Shown here piece after piece: positions 27,276 through 38,600 of a stretch of DNA of 64,000 nt. The DNA comes from Augochlora pura (Eukaryota > Arthropoda > Insecta > Hymenoptera > Halictidae), in the NCBI RefSeq assembly GCF_028453695.1, contig NC_135782.1, positions 2,108,001-2,172,000 of the forward strand, in the 5' to 3' direction. A program made the translations under genes and the position numbers. Below the pieces are notes generated by a model. It was given only the letters and a program-made list of their open reading frames with translations. It was not told the origin of the DNA and did not search any database. Every line of letters begins with the position of its first letter. Positions within the stretch are counted from its first letter, which is position 1.

Positions 27276-28264
27276 ATGGCCGAGTTGCTTTTAGATCCAA
27301 ACATTCGAGGCTGGGTGTTCTTGCCTATCGTAGTAATTACCTTTCTCGTAGGTATCATTCGTCATTATGTTTCAATACTGCTTGCCTCGCAGAAGAAGGT
27401 TGAGCTTCATCAAGTACAAGACAGGTAATCATTCGAAACCTTATATTTCGGAACGACCGAATGCTATTTCAATTGTCACTTACATCCTAATTATATTGCT
27501 TTTAGCCAAGTGATGATACGCTCCAGATTACTTAGGGAAAATGGTCAATATATTCCAAAGATGGCATTTATCAGTAGAAGGCATTTCTTTAACAATGAAG
27601 AGACAGGGTACTTCAAGACACAAAAGCGTGCTCCTGTGTCGCAAAATCCAATAACGGATCCTAATGTGATGATAGACATGTTGAAGGGAAATGTTACTAA
27701 TGTGTTGCCCACTGTGCTCATAGGAGGATGGATCAATTGGATGTTGTCTGGTTTTGTTACTAGTAAATATTCTCCTCGTATTCTGAGTCCAAGCATTAAT
27801 AAGATCAGCTGTTTAAAAGCATAATTTTATTTTAGCCAAAGTGCCATTTCCATTAACATTGCGTTTCAAGCCAATGTTACAACGTGGAATAGAATTAATT
27901 ACCCTTGATGCTGCATGGGTCTCATCTGCATCTTGGTACTTTCTTAATGTGTTTGGATTACGGTCTATTTATACACTTGTTCTTGGAGAGAACAATGCCG
28001 CAGATGCTTTTAGAATTCAGCAGGATGCAGTGTCTGGTGCTGCAATGTCCATGCCACCGGATCCAAAAGCTGCTTTCAAGTCTGAGTGGGAAGCATTAGA
28101 GATATATGAACATAATTGGGCATTGCAGGGTGTTGAAGCAGATCTTATAGGATCTCAAAGAACAGACACTAGTGAAAGTATGTAGGTTTTTGTTATGATA
28201 TTACAATTTTGTATTACAATGACTTTTTATTGTTTATGATACATCTCTTACAGGTAGCAAATAA
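27276..28264 (+). CDS. EMC3: ER membrane protein complex subunit 3
   Basis: EMC3 (TMEM111) is an Oxa1/YidC-superfamily core subunit of the ER membrane complex that inserts tail-anchored and multipass proteins (family knowledge). Four coding exons join in frame: 27276-27424, 27506-27762, 27836-28177 and 28254-28264, giving 252 residues. The chosen ATG gives MAELLLDPNIRGWVFLPIVV, aligning with the family start. An in-frame ATG at 27204 would add 24 residues and is less likely. Family signatures include TM1 (VFLPIVVITFLVGIIRHYVS), KGNVTNVLPTVLIGGWINW, VPFPLTLRFKPMLQRGIEL and LDAAWVSSASWYFLNVFG. If the last 76-nt intron is retained, the protein ends one codon after ES with a TAG at 28183-28185. 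It is tail-to-tail with NIT1. Confidence 0.97.
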
Positions 28265-28736
28265 AAAAGAATGCATTTCATGTGCCATTTTGGAAAAATA
28301 ATACTTCAAATTATAATAATTATTAAGTATAAATTATTTTAATTAGCACAACAAACAGTACAGCATAATTTCCACTGAGATACGGTTTCACGTTTCGCTA
28401 GATCGTCTTGATTACATTTCGGCAATCTCTTACATTCTTTATTGACTATGTACAAAAGATGTCTATTTGTATGAGCACCTTATTTTCCCTTTATTCTTCA
28501 CTTTTAAGGTACAAAGGTACTCATATTTAATATTCATGGATCATTATACAGTATGTACAATAAGATGTATTATAATAAATGTTTGTTTTATACATGTATG
28601 TTACAAAAATGTAACATGACTACATTCTAAACCCTTTATATTTATGCAACTATTTTTTACATCAACCATTGGGCACGGGCATTTGCTCGTATGAAATCAT
28701 TAAATGCGTTCGATATATATTGTGTAGCCTATGGAA
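28265..28736. other. EMC3/NIT1 convergent 3' region
   Basis: AT-rich, 470 bp between two stop codons. AATAAA occurs on the plus strand at 28574-28579 and on the minus strand at 28438-28443. The two 3' UTRs may therefore overlap in antisense. Confidence 0.6.
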
Positions 28737-30113
28737 TTAACATTTCAAAGATTCAATTTTCGGATATAAGTCTGTCCTGCGGTGGTTTTCGCACGGCATG
28801 TTTTCTCGAATTTGTTGAATAAGACTCGCATCTATTTCCGCTAGTGCTATATCAGTTTTCTCACTGCACTGAGCAACTATAGTCCCCCAGGGATCTACAA
28901 TCTAGTGAAACATTTTAATTAATATACATAACAATACGTGTACCTTTGTTCAGATGTGTCCAAAATTTACCATGGCATGACCCCAGCTCACTCTCTTCTT
29001 ATTATGTGTACCAGTTTGTGCAGCAGCTACAACATAACATTGTGTCTCTATTGCCCTAGCTCTTAATATTATTTCCCAATGTGCTGCACCAGTTTGATAT
29101 GTAAATGCTGATGGATATGTTAGAATTTCTGCTCCCATGTTTCTCAGTGCAAGAGATAATTCGGGAAAACGCATATCATAACACTAATTTACTTGTTAAG
29201 TACTGATAATTTTGCTTTTATATATATATATATATATATGGGCAGGAACATTGTTAGTCTGCACAAAGGATACAATACCCAGTCCTAATTTACCAATCGG
29301 TGTGGACACAGGTGATTCAATTCTGTCTCCTGGTTTAACGTAACTTGACTCCATCAATTTGACACCAGTAGTTTTGTTATCCATATCAAACAAATGAACT
29401 TTTCGGTAACTACCAGCAATTTCACCATCACTATTTATAACAATGTGCGAGTTACTTATCTTTGGCTCATCTTTATTTGACTACAAGGACAATGATTACA
29501 GAGTATTAATCTAAAAACGAATATATTTAAAGGTATTAAAAAGTGTCTTACTGCTTCGTGTATTCCACCTAATGAGAGCCAAATCTTATTACTCTTTGCA
29601 ATTTCTTTATAAGATGCAACAGTTGAACCATCTAACGATTGTGCCATAGCTATTGTATCTTTTTTATTGTCTGCTAGATAATCACATGCTTCCGGAAAAA
29701 ATGCAATCTATAGGAATAAGATTAGTTATTAAAAGGTCAACATTCAATTTTACTTCATACTTACACAAGCTGATTTGGCTTTAGCTTTTTCAGCAAGTTC
29801 GCGTACTATTCTCAAGTTCATTTCTTTATCATTTGTTGATGTCATTTGACACACTGCAATCAGGGGGTTTGCCATGATACTATGGCGTCTTGCAAAGAAT
29901 AGTCTGAAATCATATGTTTGTCAGAAAGTAAAAAATCCCTAAAGAAAACAATGTTATAAAATGACCACTGAGAGGGAAACTGTTAGTGTAACTAACTAAA
30001 AATCGAATCGATTTTACTTTGAATGGTTTATTTGATACACCATAATCTTTTTACAGTTATTACCTGCAATGGTTGACACTAGTAAAACCGATAACAAATC
30101 GCATGCTTATCAT
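28737..30113 (-). CDS. NIT1: NIT1-type deaminated glutathione amidase
   Basis: NIT1 is a nitrilase-superfamily amidase that hydrolyses deaminated glutathione in cytosol and mitochondria (family knowledge). Six coding exons join in frame: 30113-30064, 29903-29765, 29707-29552, 29480-29274, 29183-28971 and 28901-28737, giving 309 residues. The Glu-Lys-Cys triad is present as FFPEA (E69), YRK (K142) and ICYDMRFPE (C185). Other signatures are AEILTYPSAFTYQTG, HWEIILRARAIETQCYVVAAAQ and VVDPWGT (here IVDPWGT). Residues 1-26, before MANPLIAVCQMTS, contain Arg/Lys but no acidic residue and look like a mitochondrial leader. ATG at 29875-29873 would give the cytosolic form. The short exon 1 is inferred from ATG plus a matching donor and is less certain than the rest. 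Confidence 0.93.
29216..29240. repeat. (TA)n microsatellite in NIT1 intron
   Basis: TA run in the intron between NIT1 exons 4 and 5. Confidence 0.85.
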
Positions 30114-32266
30114 TTATTTACTTTACAGTTATGAACATTTCAGATCCTAATACTCTCGTAAATATCAAACAGTGTAAAATGGTACACGTATACTAATTCC
30201 GCGCATCAATTTTATCATGACAATTCGTTCGAGGAAAAAAAAACAACGATTAATAGAAATTATTAGTTACGCTTATATTCGAATTATACATTGCATTGCT
30301 TTGAAATTTGTGAGTTCAAAAGGAGTCCACTAGGTTAGAAGCGATCTAGAGCCGAACAGTGTGACCTCTAGATGCGTGCGCATCGGAATAAGTAACTTTG
30401 TATGTGCTGTTTAAAGTGCGCGCTGTTTCTAACGGTCAGCACCATTTGCGTCGAGAGTCAAGACGTAGGGTATCGCAGTGAAGAATTCGCGTTTTCTGGT
30501 TCAAGTAATCAAGTCTTACAGTTAATGTGTCGAAAATCACATTCAGAGAGTCACGTTGCATTTGTGACAGTTTTAATTAACGTAATAATCAACGATATCT
30601 GAAAAGTCTGCGATTGAAGAAGTGGTAGCAAGAATACTGATGCGTCTGCGAGGAAATAGTTTCCATTTCTTCCATACAAGTAAATCTATAATACGTTTAT
30701 CTCGATACGGATTGTCGCATTCTAATCTATTAATTGCGTTCAAATAGCGTTCAAATCAGAGGTAGAATTTAATTATTTGTCACTTTTAATACAATGTACT
30801 AGCCACACATGTATAACTAATCTATTCCACCATATTGGATCTTAGTATCTTGAACTTGTTCCATAACTTTCAATTAACTGGTAATTTTAACAACTACCAG
30901 CCAGATAATCGTTAAAATATCACGGTAAACAACGTATTACAGTTTCATTTACTCGACTAAAATGGGACAACCTGTATCTTTCAACGACCGAATAAATGTT
31001 TGTCATTTTCTGGTGCGAAATGTCGAAGGAAACGATTATTGAGGAGTAACAAATTTCGAGCGAGACTAGCGACGTCACAGTTTGAGCATTCCGTTAATTG
31101 TCGACGTACGTGTCGCTATCTGGGTTTTCTAGACCTATAAATAATTCCGTCGATTCCTCGTGTGTGTTTTTCTTCTTTTTTATTTTTTCTTCTATTTTTA
31201 TTAAATTGTCATAGTATATAATACAGAAGTGAAACATTCATTTATTAAATTCATTCGTTAAGCAGAAATAAAGTTTGTTCTCCGTTCGTAGAGTTACGTT
31301 ATTGTGTTTCGTTAAAAAGTTGTTAACAAAAAGGACCAGTATATGCTCCTACGGAAGAGTCACAACTTACTAATTATATCCGTTCGAGGACACTCAATAA
31401 ATACTACTGTTCTATTCGTAAATGCATCCATATCGTTGTATGGAATCGAGAGACTGAAAATCATACGGGATTTGGGAGCGGGAAAAGGTTATTTCGCGAG
31501 CGGTAATATCGCGATAGTTCGAAAACATAACGCTTAAATTTCCAGGTGGCGTGCATAGTCTCAATGCTACGCATAAACATCGTTCCAGGGTCGCATGATG
31601 GTGGACAATAAAGGCTAGCGCTAAAAGAGGGGATATAAAAATGTCGACCGACATATGTAGAAAGTTATGTAAATTAGAATCTTTCGAAGTTGAAGATACT
31701 TGTTATACGAAATGCGATTGAAATGCAACTGGATTTGTTCGATTTTTGGCACGCCACCCCGGTACGTCTAACGTCGAGTAACGACGAACGAGGATGTGGA
31801 AGGAAGAAGGGGGGAAGGAGGATGCGTGGCGTTGCAGGCTGAACAATTGTTGCATCAAGATCCTTCCAGCGTATAAGGTTGCAATTAGAGCTAACAAGAT
31901 ACTCGGTTACCCGTCAGATATCCGGGTAAATAAAAATTACTCGGCTAGCCGAATATTCTGCAGGATATCCAAATGCATGAGATAATCGAGAGGTGGTACT
32001 ATACAATACAGTAAAAAACAATTTACATTTCCGCTACATTTTCACACATTTATCAGATTTCTGTTTCTCGTTTCAGTTGCCGCTCCTTCCAGCCTGCATA
32101 ACCTCGACTATTTCATGTGCCGGGTAACTCACAAGTGTGCCCGAGTATCCGGGAAATTCTTCACTCGGGTATCTCGAGAAATGAACAGCTCTAGTGGCGT
32201 TTACACAGGTATGTTTCGATACATGCATACACACACACACAGACGCACGCTTGAGAAAAAGAATTC
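30114..32266. other. NIT1 upstream / Btk29A 3' region
   Basis: Holds the NIT1 promoter on the left and the distal Btk29A 3' UTR on the right. Minus-strand AATAAA motifs near 31197-31202 and 31241 could end Btk29A transcripts. A plus-strand TATAAATA at 31136-31143 with an upstream GACGTCAC at about 31072 looks promoter-like. No coding sequence was recognised. Confidence 0.45.
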
Positions 32267-32641
32267 TTATTTGCCTTTCGTGGCTCGTATCGCCTTGCAA
32301 ATCTCAATCCACGGATGTCCGTAGGAACTGCAAATGTCACAGACGTTCGACGACGAGCTCGAGGATGGTTGACTAGGTTGGTGGCCGGGTGTACTCGGTG
32401 AGGATGACCCTTCTTTCTTCAATTTACACGTGGACGAGGAGAGATGTAGAAAGTCGACCGATGGCGGCAGGGAGGCTGGCGCGCGGCTCTTTCGCGACGA
32501 CGGCAGTGTCGACGAATTGTACGACGACGAGGAGTTCGAGGATGGTAGTATCGACGGCGACCGATCCAACGAAGGAGACTTGGTTGCCTGTATTGACCGG
32601 TTCGATGGCGACGACAGCCGCATACACCGTAAAAGGTTGAG
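32267..32641 (-). other. In-frame readthrough ORF after Btk29A TGA
   Basis: Directly after the Btk29A TGA (32644-32642; next base C) the same frame stays open for 124 sense codons, to TAA at 32269-32267. The encoded segment is rich in Ser and Pro, with many TCG/TCC codons, and hydrophilic. It ends with CDIC, then YGHPW, then EIC (C101, C104, H109 and C115 of the extension). The GC-rich coding-like composition differs from the AT-rich 3' UTRs of other genes here. Caution: the segment is generally stop-poor, and shorter open frames exist in the other minus frames and on the plus strand. It could be readthrough product, an alternative C-terminus reached by splicing, or merely GC-rich UTR. Confidence 0.45.
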
Positions 32642-35600
32642 TCAATCATTGAGCAGACCTTGAGATACGCTGATTAGCTGTTCCTTCAGCACGCGGAACG
32701 ATGGTCGCACCTCAGGGCAGTGGGCCCAGCATTTTCGCATCACCTGCAATCATTCAGTCATCATGGTAAGTTTAACAAGATTTTTATTTAACGAAGAATC
32801 GATATCTCGTTATAGCCAATATAGATTCGTGTAATCGTCCGTAACAATCCTATTCTCCGAAACATTGATGTTAGCTCCAAGATTTGAAATGAATTGTTGT
32901 TGAAAGCGGTCTAGTAATTCTCAAAGACAAACCTCATAAACTTCCTTGAAGCAAGCCTTGGGTCTCTCCAAGATGACCCCTCGTTGAACTCTTTCAACGA
33001 CTTCGGTGTTCTTTAGGCGTCCATAAGGCATCTTCCCACAAGTGAACACTTCCCACATCAGTACTCCATATGCCCAAACGTCGGATTTTGAACTGAAGCG
33101 TGTGTAGTTCAAGACTTCCGGGGGTGCCCACTTGATTGGGAACTTGGCACCGCCGCTACTGGTGTACTGATCGTCCAAGACATACCTAGAATTAATTGAT
33201 CAAGTCAGAAACTTGATACAATCTCACGCGTTGGTCTAGTTTATCGAATGTTTGTCGATAGTTGCGAGCCAAAGTTTACCTTGCCAATCCAAAGTCTGCG
33301 ACTTTCACTACATTTTCGGAGCCAACTAGACAGTTGCGTGCAGCAAGGTCTCTATGAATGTAGTTGTGCCTCTCCAAATAAGCCATTCCTTTGCAAACCT
33401 GTAAACAGAATCATGGTAACAGGGGCAAACTGTGAATGGTACCCACTACTAAGCTTGAACCATCGGTTTACCTGTATGCACATGTCCAACAAAAGACCAA
33501 CATTCGCACCTAATGTTGCTTCATGGCGACGGAGGTAGTTGAGGAGAGATCCGTGTCGCATGTACTCGGTGACGATGTATATTGGCCTGTCTTTACTGCA
33601 GACACCGTACAGTTGGACCAAGTTCTGATGTTGAAGTTTTCTGAAAAGAACCGACAGATGTTTATCGATCGATTTTGCCAGATGTTCGAACCAGGTGGGT
33701 TACTACTCACGTCATCACTTTAGCTTCCTCAATGAAATCATCTTCGGACATTGTGCCCTCTTTCATCATTTTGACAGCAACGTCAATGGATCCGCGCCAT
33801 TTGCCTCTGCGAACCACTCCAAATTGTCCGGATCCGAGCTCCTCCAGCAAATGCAGTTCCGCAGGATCAATCTCCCACTTGTCTGTGCACGGAGTGGTGA
33901 CAATTAGCAGTTTACCGATCTCAAGGTAATTCTGTTAGTTATATTTGATTCATAAAGGAGTAAGAAGTTCGTTTTATGTTCGGGCTACAAACCATGACTT
34001 AGACCAGCAGTAGGTGGCACAGGTCGATCGCAAGGACTAGTCTTTAATCTGCTAGCCAAACCTCCGCTATTGTGCTTGTGATAATTGACTAAATCTGGTA
34101 TAGAGCCGCAACAGTGTTTCTCGGACAAATAAAATTCTCCTCTGGTGTTCTGTTTGATGTGATAGTGTTTCACGTGTGGATGCGGGCTGCAAAGGAAGCT
34201 CTCCGTTAATTGCTTTTTTCACACTGGAAATAGAACAGTTTCGGCGATGTTGATACTCACACTTTAGTATAGAGGGAAAGTGTGTAGAGCCCTTTGGTAG
34301 AAGAATTGCGGACAACGAAACATCCTTCCTTATCTTCTTGTTTGAGCAATGATTCTGCGCGTTGTCTGGACATGTCGCCCACGTACCATCTGTAATTAGA
34401 GAAGGACGCAAATCAGTGAGGAACAGTTTGAAATCATGTCCGGATACGTACTCGTATTTCTGGAGGCCCAACAGTTCTTTCTCCTTCACATAGTTGCTGG
34501 GGATGTAACCGATGGATCTGAAAGGTGACAGAAAACGTTTGAACGTTAGAAAAACGTATCAAGTAATGTGGATTTATTGTACAACTCTATCAAAGTTCAC
34601 TTTGGTGGACGCGACACGAGTGCAACGAGAAGAGGAAATCATGGTTGGATAAACAGGGTATGCTCGCTTACGACCAGGACAGTAGAATAAAATCCTGCTT
34701 ACGAAAAGCGAAGGATCATCCTCTCAGTTAACTCGGTCGAACGAGTGCAATTATCAAATAAATTAGGGAGAGAAAGTAGAAGCAGGCAATTCCTGCTCAG
34801 ACTGCATATCTTCGGGACCCTATAGAGTAATCGAGTTAGGGTCTCTTTTGGTCGAGACGCGGAATAAAGGTTTTAGCACTCGCGCATAGTCGTCAAAGAA
34901 ACGACTTACAATGCCTACGCTTTTCTTATTAATCAGTCAGCCTTCGTAGAAGCCCATCCCATTGGGAGATCGAGTTACTTAAGTTTTGATATTACCAGAA
35001 ACAACGTACAAGGGATATGGATAAGACTGTCGAATATTTTGGAAGAAAGTTTAGCATCGGAACCCCAGTATTGCTACCATCTGGTGTCTTCGGGAACCAG
35101 TATTCGGAAGAGAAGTAAATAGAAGTGTAGTATCTATAAGTCGCGCGCCTCGAATTAGGCGGGATCGAGATTCTTTCGGCGGAAAGACTCGCAGTTATTA
35201 ATTAGCCAGACTCTGTAGCAGCCACGGATATAGTTCCCGGAGCCCATCCCCGTTACAGATCGAGTTACTTAAGTTTTAATGAGAACCAATTAGCGACCGC
35301 GGCACTCGGCATTGTTAGAGGGGTGAACGTGTCGCCAATAACGAGCCAGCCAGCCGGTGTATCGTCGACTGGTCGCCTCTTATTCGAAATTTCGACACGC
35401 GAAAACGATCGGGTCGGATATTTCACGCACGTCCGCGCATCGATTAAGTGCAAAGCAATATATCGAATCCCGTCGTCTCAGTTCTCCTTGGCTCGAGAGC
35501 GTTTCCTTGACACGAGCCGCGGTTTCCTTACGCTTACGGCTTACGGCGTCTGGCATAGCATGGCATAGCATGGCATAGCATGGCATAGCATGGCATAGCA

Positions 35601-38600
35601 TGGTGTGCGATATGGCGTGTGCCCCGCCAAGGTCCTCCCATCGCGCGACGGCCATTTCTGCTCGCTACCAACACGATTTCTCACTCCCGCTTCGTCCCGC
35701 TTATAATCCGCTTTTGGGAATACTAAGCAGTCATTATTGGAATATGAAGCGGCAGCGGACTAAGCCTTTAAAAGCACTCGGAGACCTGATACCTTGGAAT
35801 TAAAACGGAAACAATATCCAGTCCTCGCGGGGCTGCGTCTCGATGCTTACATAACTGATGGGGTTGTATTAATTTGGATTTCGACCGGGACGTGCCTGAC
35901 TTCGTGGTTCTTTGTTTGCGCTTGGACGAGTCGGTGGACTGTTGGGACAGGCAATTCTTTCTAAAAAGGAGATTGCAGCGCACCTTTTTTCCGGGAGATT
36001 CGTGGAACAGGTAGCAAAAAGTAGGCAACTGTTTGAAAACTTGCTTGGAATTGCCGTGCATAGAAATAGCAATGCGAGGTGAATTAAAATCGAATAACTC
36101 TTTGTAGAAGAACTTTGTGACGTTAATTATAATAGTTGAACGACGACCTATAGCATTTGCCTTTGCTCGTGTAATTTGTCTCATTGTATCATATATATTC
36201 GCGGAATTTCGTATTGCCCCCCCCCCCCCCCCCCCTCTCCCCCCTCCCCCCTCGGTTTGTTGCGATTTTTATGCACGGCTGCGTTCTGCTCGCCTCCGTT
36301 GATATTTCCACCGTGTATTGCGAACTCGTTGATTTTACGCACCCGTGTTCGTCTTTGACTTTCCACCAGTGCTCCTGAGAATCGTCCAGCACTTCGTACT
36401 CAGCGCCCTGAAATAACACAAGTTAATTTACCTCTGACGAACCGTGTGTTCTCCCGGAGAGTTATAAAGGATCGGCGTAAGCTCCGCGGCTCCCGTAAAA
36501 GCTTCCCCGGTTTATGGATTAGTACCGTCGACTTCGAACCCGCAGATTTTCCAACAACGACGACGACGACCCCCTCACTTATACGGCCAGATTTTTACAA
36601 TGGAAAGAACAACATCGGCGGGCCTGCCGAGCCTCGGATTTCTTATAGGGTAATATAGTAACTTTCGAACAGCGAATCCTCCGCCCACCTTATCAACGGT
36701 TTCGTTTATTTTTTTTAACGTTTCGGCGTCGACGCGTCCCAGAATGCCAATTATTTGAAAAGAAATACGTTTCCGAAAGATTATGGTCAATGACCAACTT
36801 GCTTGTTTAGAATCCAATAATCTGATTGTTAAAAATGAAAATATCTGTTTCAGATAAGTGTGCAGACTTTCCCCTACTGTATATTCCACGGCGTCCTCGA
36901 AACCGACAGACTCGCCGAGCTCTGTTCGAGGTCAGTTCCAAGCTTAACAGTTATTTGCAATAATATTCCGTTGAATTACAATTTCGTAACGCGATCCTCT
37001 AATTTAATTACGCTGGCGTGGCCGGCACGTTTATCTTGTTTCGGGCCGCTAATTCGTGGAGTTGATAATACCGAAAAGCTTGCATATACCGCTATTTTAT
37101 GCTAAATCGATTTCCGTAATTAACTGTATGATTTAGCCGCCGCTTAATCGCCACCGCGATTGGAAACGTTGTCCTCTGACAAAACAGTAGAAGGAACGCC
37201 ATCGTACTATTAATGACGCCAAAATAGATCTGCTAACTTACTTTATCCGACTCGGTGCGGTTTTTAGTTATATTACAACAACAATAATAATAATAATGCT
37301 TAGCAGTGTCTCGAAGGACAAAGGGTTGAAACGGCAAATTGCATCAGACATTTCTGGCGCGTCGATCGCGAAACTCTATGGTCGTTACATAATTTTCCCA
37401 CCTGAGATAGCCCGTGCATTCTAAGTCACGCTGTCTGTTCTACACGCGGTAAAGTACACTCCTCCGCAAAATATGGAGGTTTCTTGGTAGGATATCGGAT
37501 AGACGAGTCGATCGTTTCACGGGACAACGAGACAGCGGGGTTTGGAAGCTTTCAGCGATCCCCGACGAGCTTTCGAAACGCTTTTTACGGCCGGCCGGAG
37601 AAATCGAATAACGTTACATCAACCGGCCGTAGCGACGGTAGCAACTATGGCAACGGTACGGCGGCGGCGGCGGCGGCGGCGGCTGCGGGGAAACCGCGAT
37701 TTTCGCCGTTCCTGCTAAATCGTATTCCCGAAACGGGTCTCCCAACGTTGCCTGTGTTTGTTCCCGGAGATTTTTATATTTTCCGTGTATCCCCAGCCGA
37801 CCCAGTTTCCCGTCCTTTCCTTCTACTTTTTTTCTCTTTTTTCGCCCTTCTCCTGCGGTCCGCTTTTTTCTCTCCGCCGTTTCGCCTCTGCCCTATCGCG
37901 GGAAAACGATGATGCGTCGCGTCGGTGTATCATCGAGCTCCGATGAAATTGAGCGAAAACCCGAGAAACGCTTCCGTCGGATTTCTTCGAGCCACGGGAA
38001 AAGCGTATCTCGCTCGTTCTTCGACCGGCGAAAATCGCGGACCGATCGATTCGATTGCGGATTTGCTCGCGGAAATTCTGGTCACAGAATACTTGTGCCA
38101 GCTCTACGCGCTACTCCAAATTGCTTTTTAACACTTTTCTCTGGCAGACGACCCCTCGGATATGCTAAATTTCAACTATACTTCGCGTTCGCGAATCATT
38201 CGATTTCGTCTGGCAAGCCCAGAGAGTTCGTTTCAAGGGAGATCTAGCGAATTTATCGTTTCATACTATTCGAAATGATTAGGGTTTCTGATTTTAAAAA
38301 ACACTCGAATGAAAATGACGCTTCAAAGTGTTTGTTGCTCGAAATTGGGATAATGCATCGCTAAAGAATACCTCGAACCCCTTTCGAAGTGGATTGAAAG
38401 TGTACTCGCGGTCGAAACCGAACCGTTTTCGACGCGAAACGCGCTCTCCGTCGATCTGTTCATGAATAAATCTTGGGGAATAGAAATTTTCCGGAACCGC
38501 GAGGTAATGCTGTTGACTGCAGTTACGGCTCGATTCGCCTCGAATCGCTAGTTGGAATTGATGGTTGTTTGCGCGTGCATACGTGTATGGTGGCGCGCGT

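Larger units (their letters stand above)
34518..36342 (-). other. Btk29A intron within the SH3 domain
   Basis: A 1.8-kb intron splitting the SH3 coding sequence at DEHG|SIGYIP. It contains a diverged tandem duplication (34810-35280), a 10-bp minisatellite (35551-35603) and a C19 run (36217-36235). Base composition becomes clearly GC/CpG-richer across this intron. No exon was recognised. Confidence 0.7.

Noticed and set aside
32642..32644. Reading the Btk29A TGA as selenocysteine
   Set aside because: Hymenoptera are thought to lack the selenocysteine machinery, no SECIS-like hairpin was evident, and the position is at the normal kinase C-terminus. Readthrough is the better hypothesis.
32430..32663. 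Plus-strand acidic open frame opposite the Btk29A end
   Set aside because: It begins at GTG with no upstream ATG, is the complement of Ser/Arg-type codons, and has no gene context.
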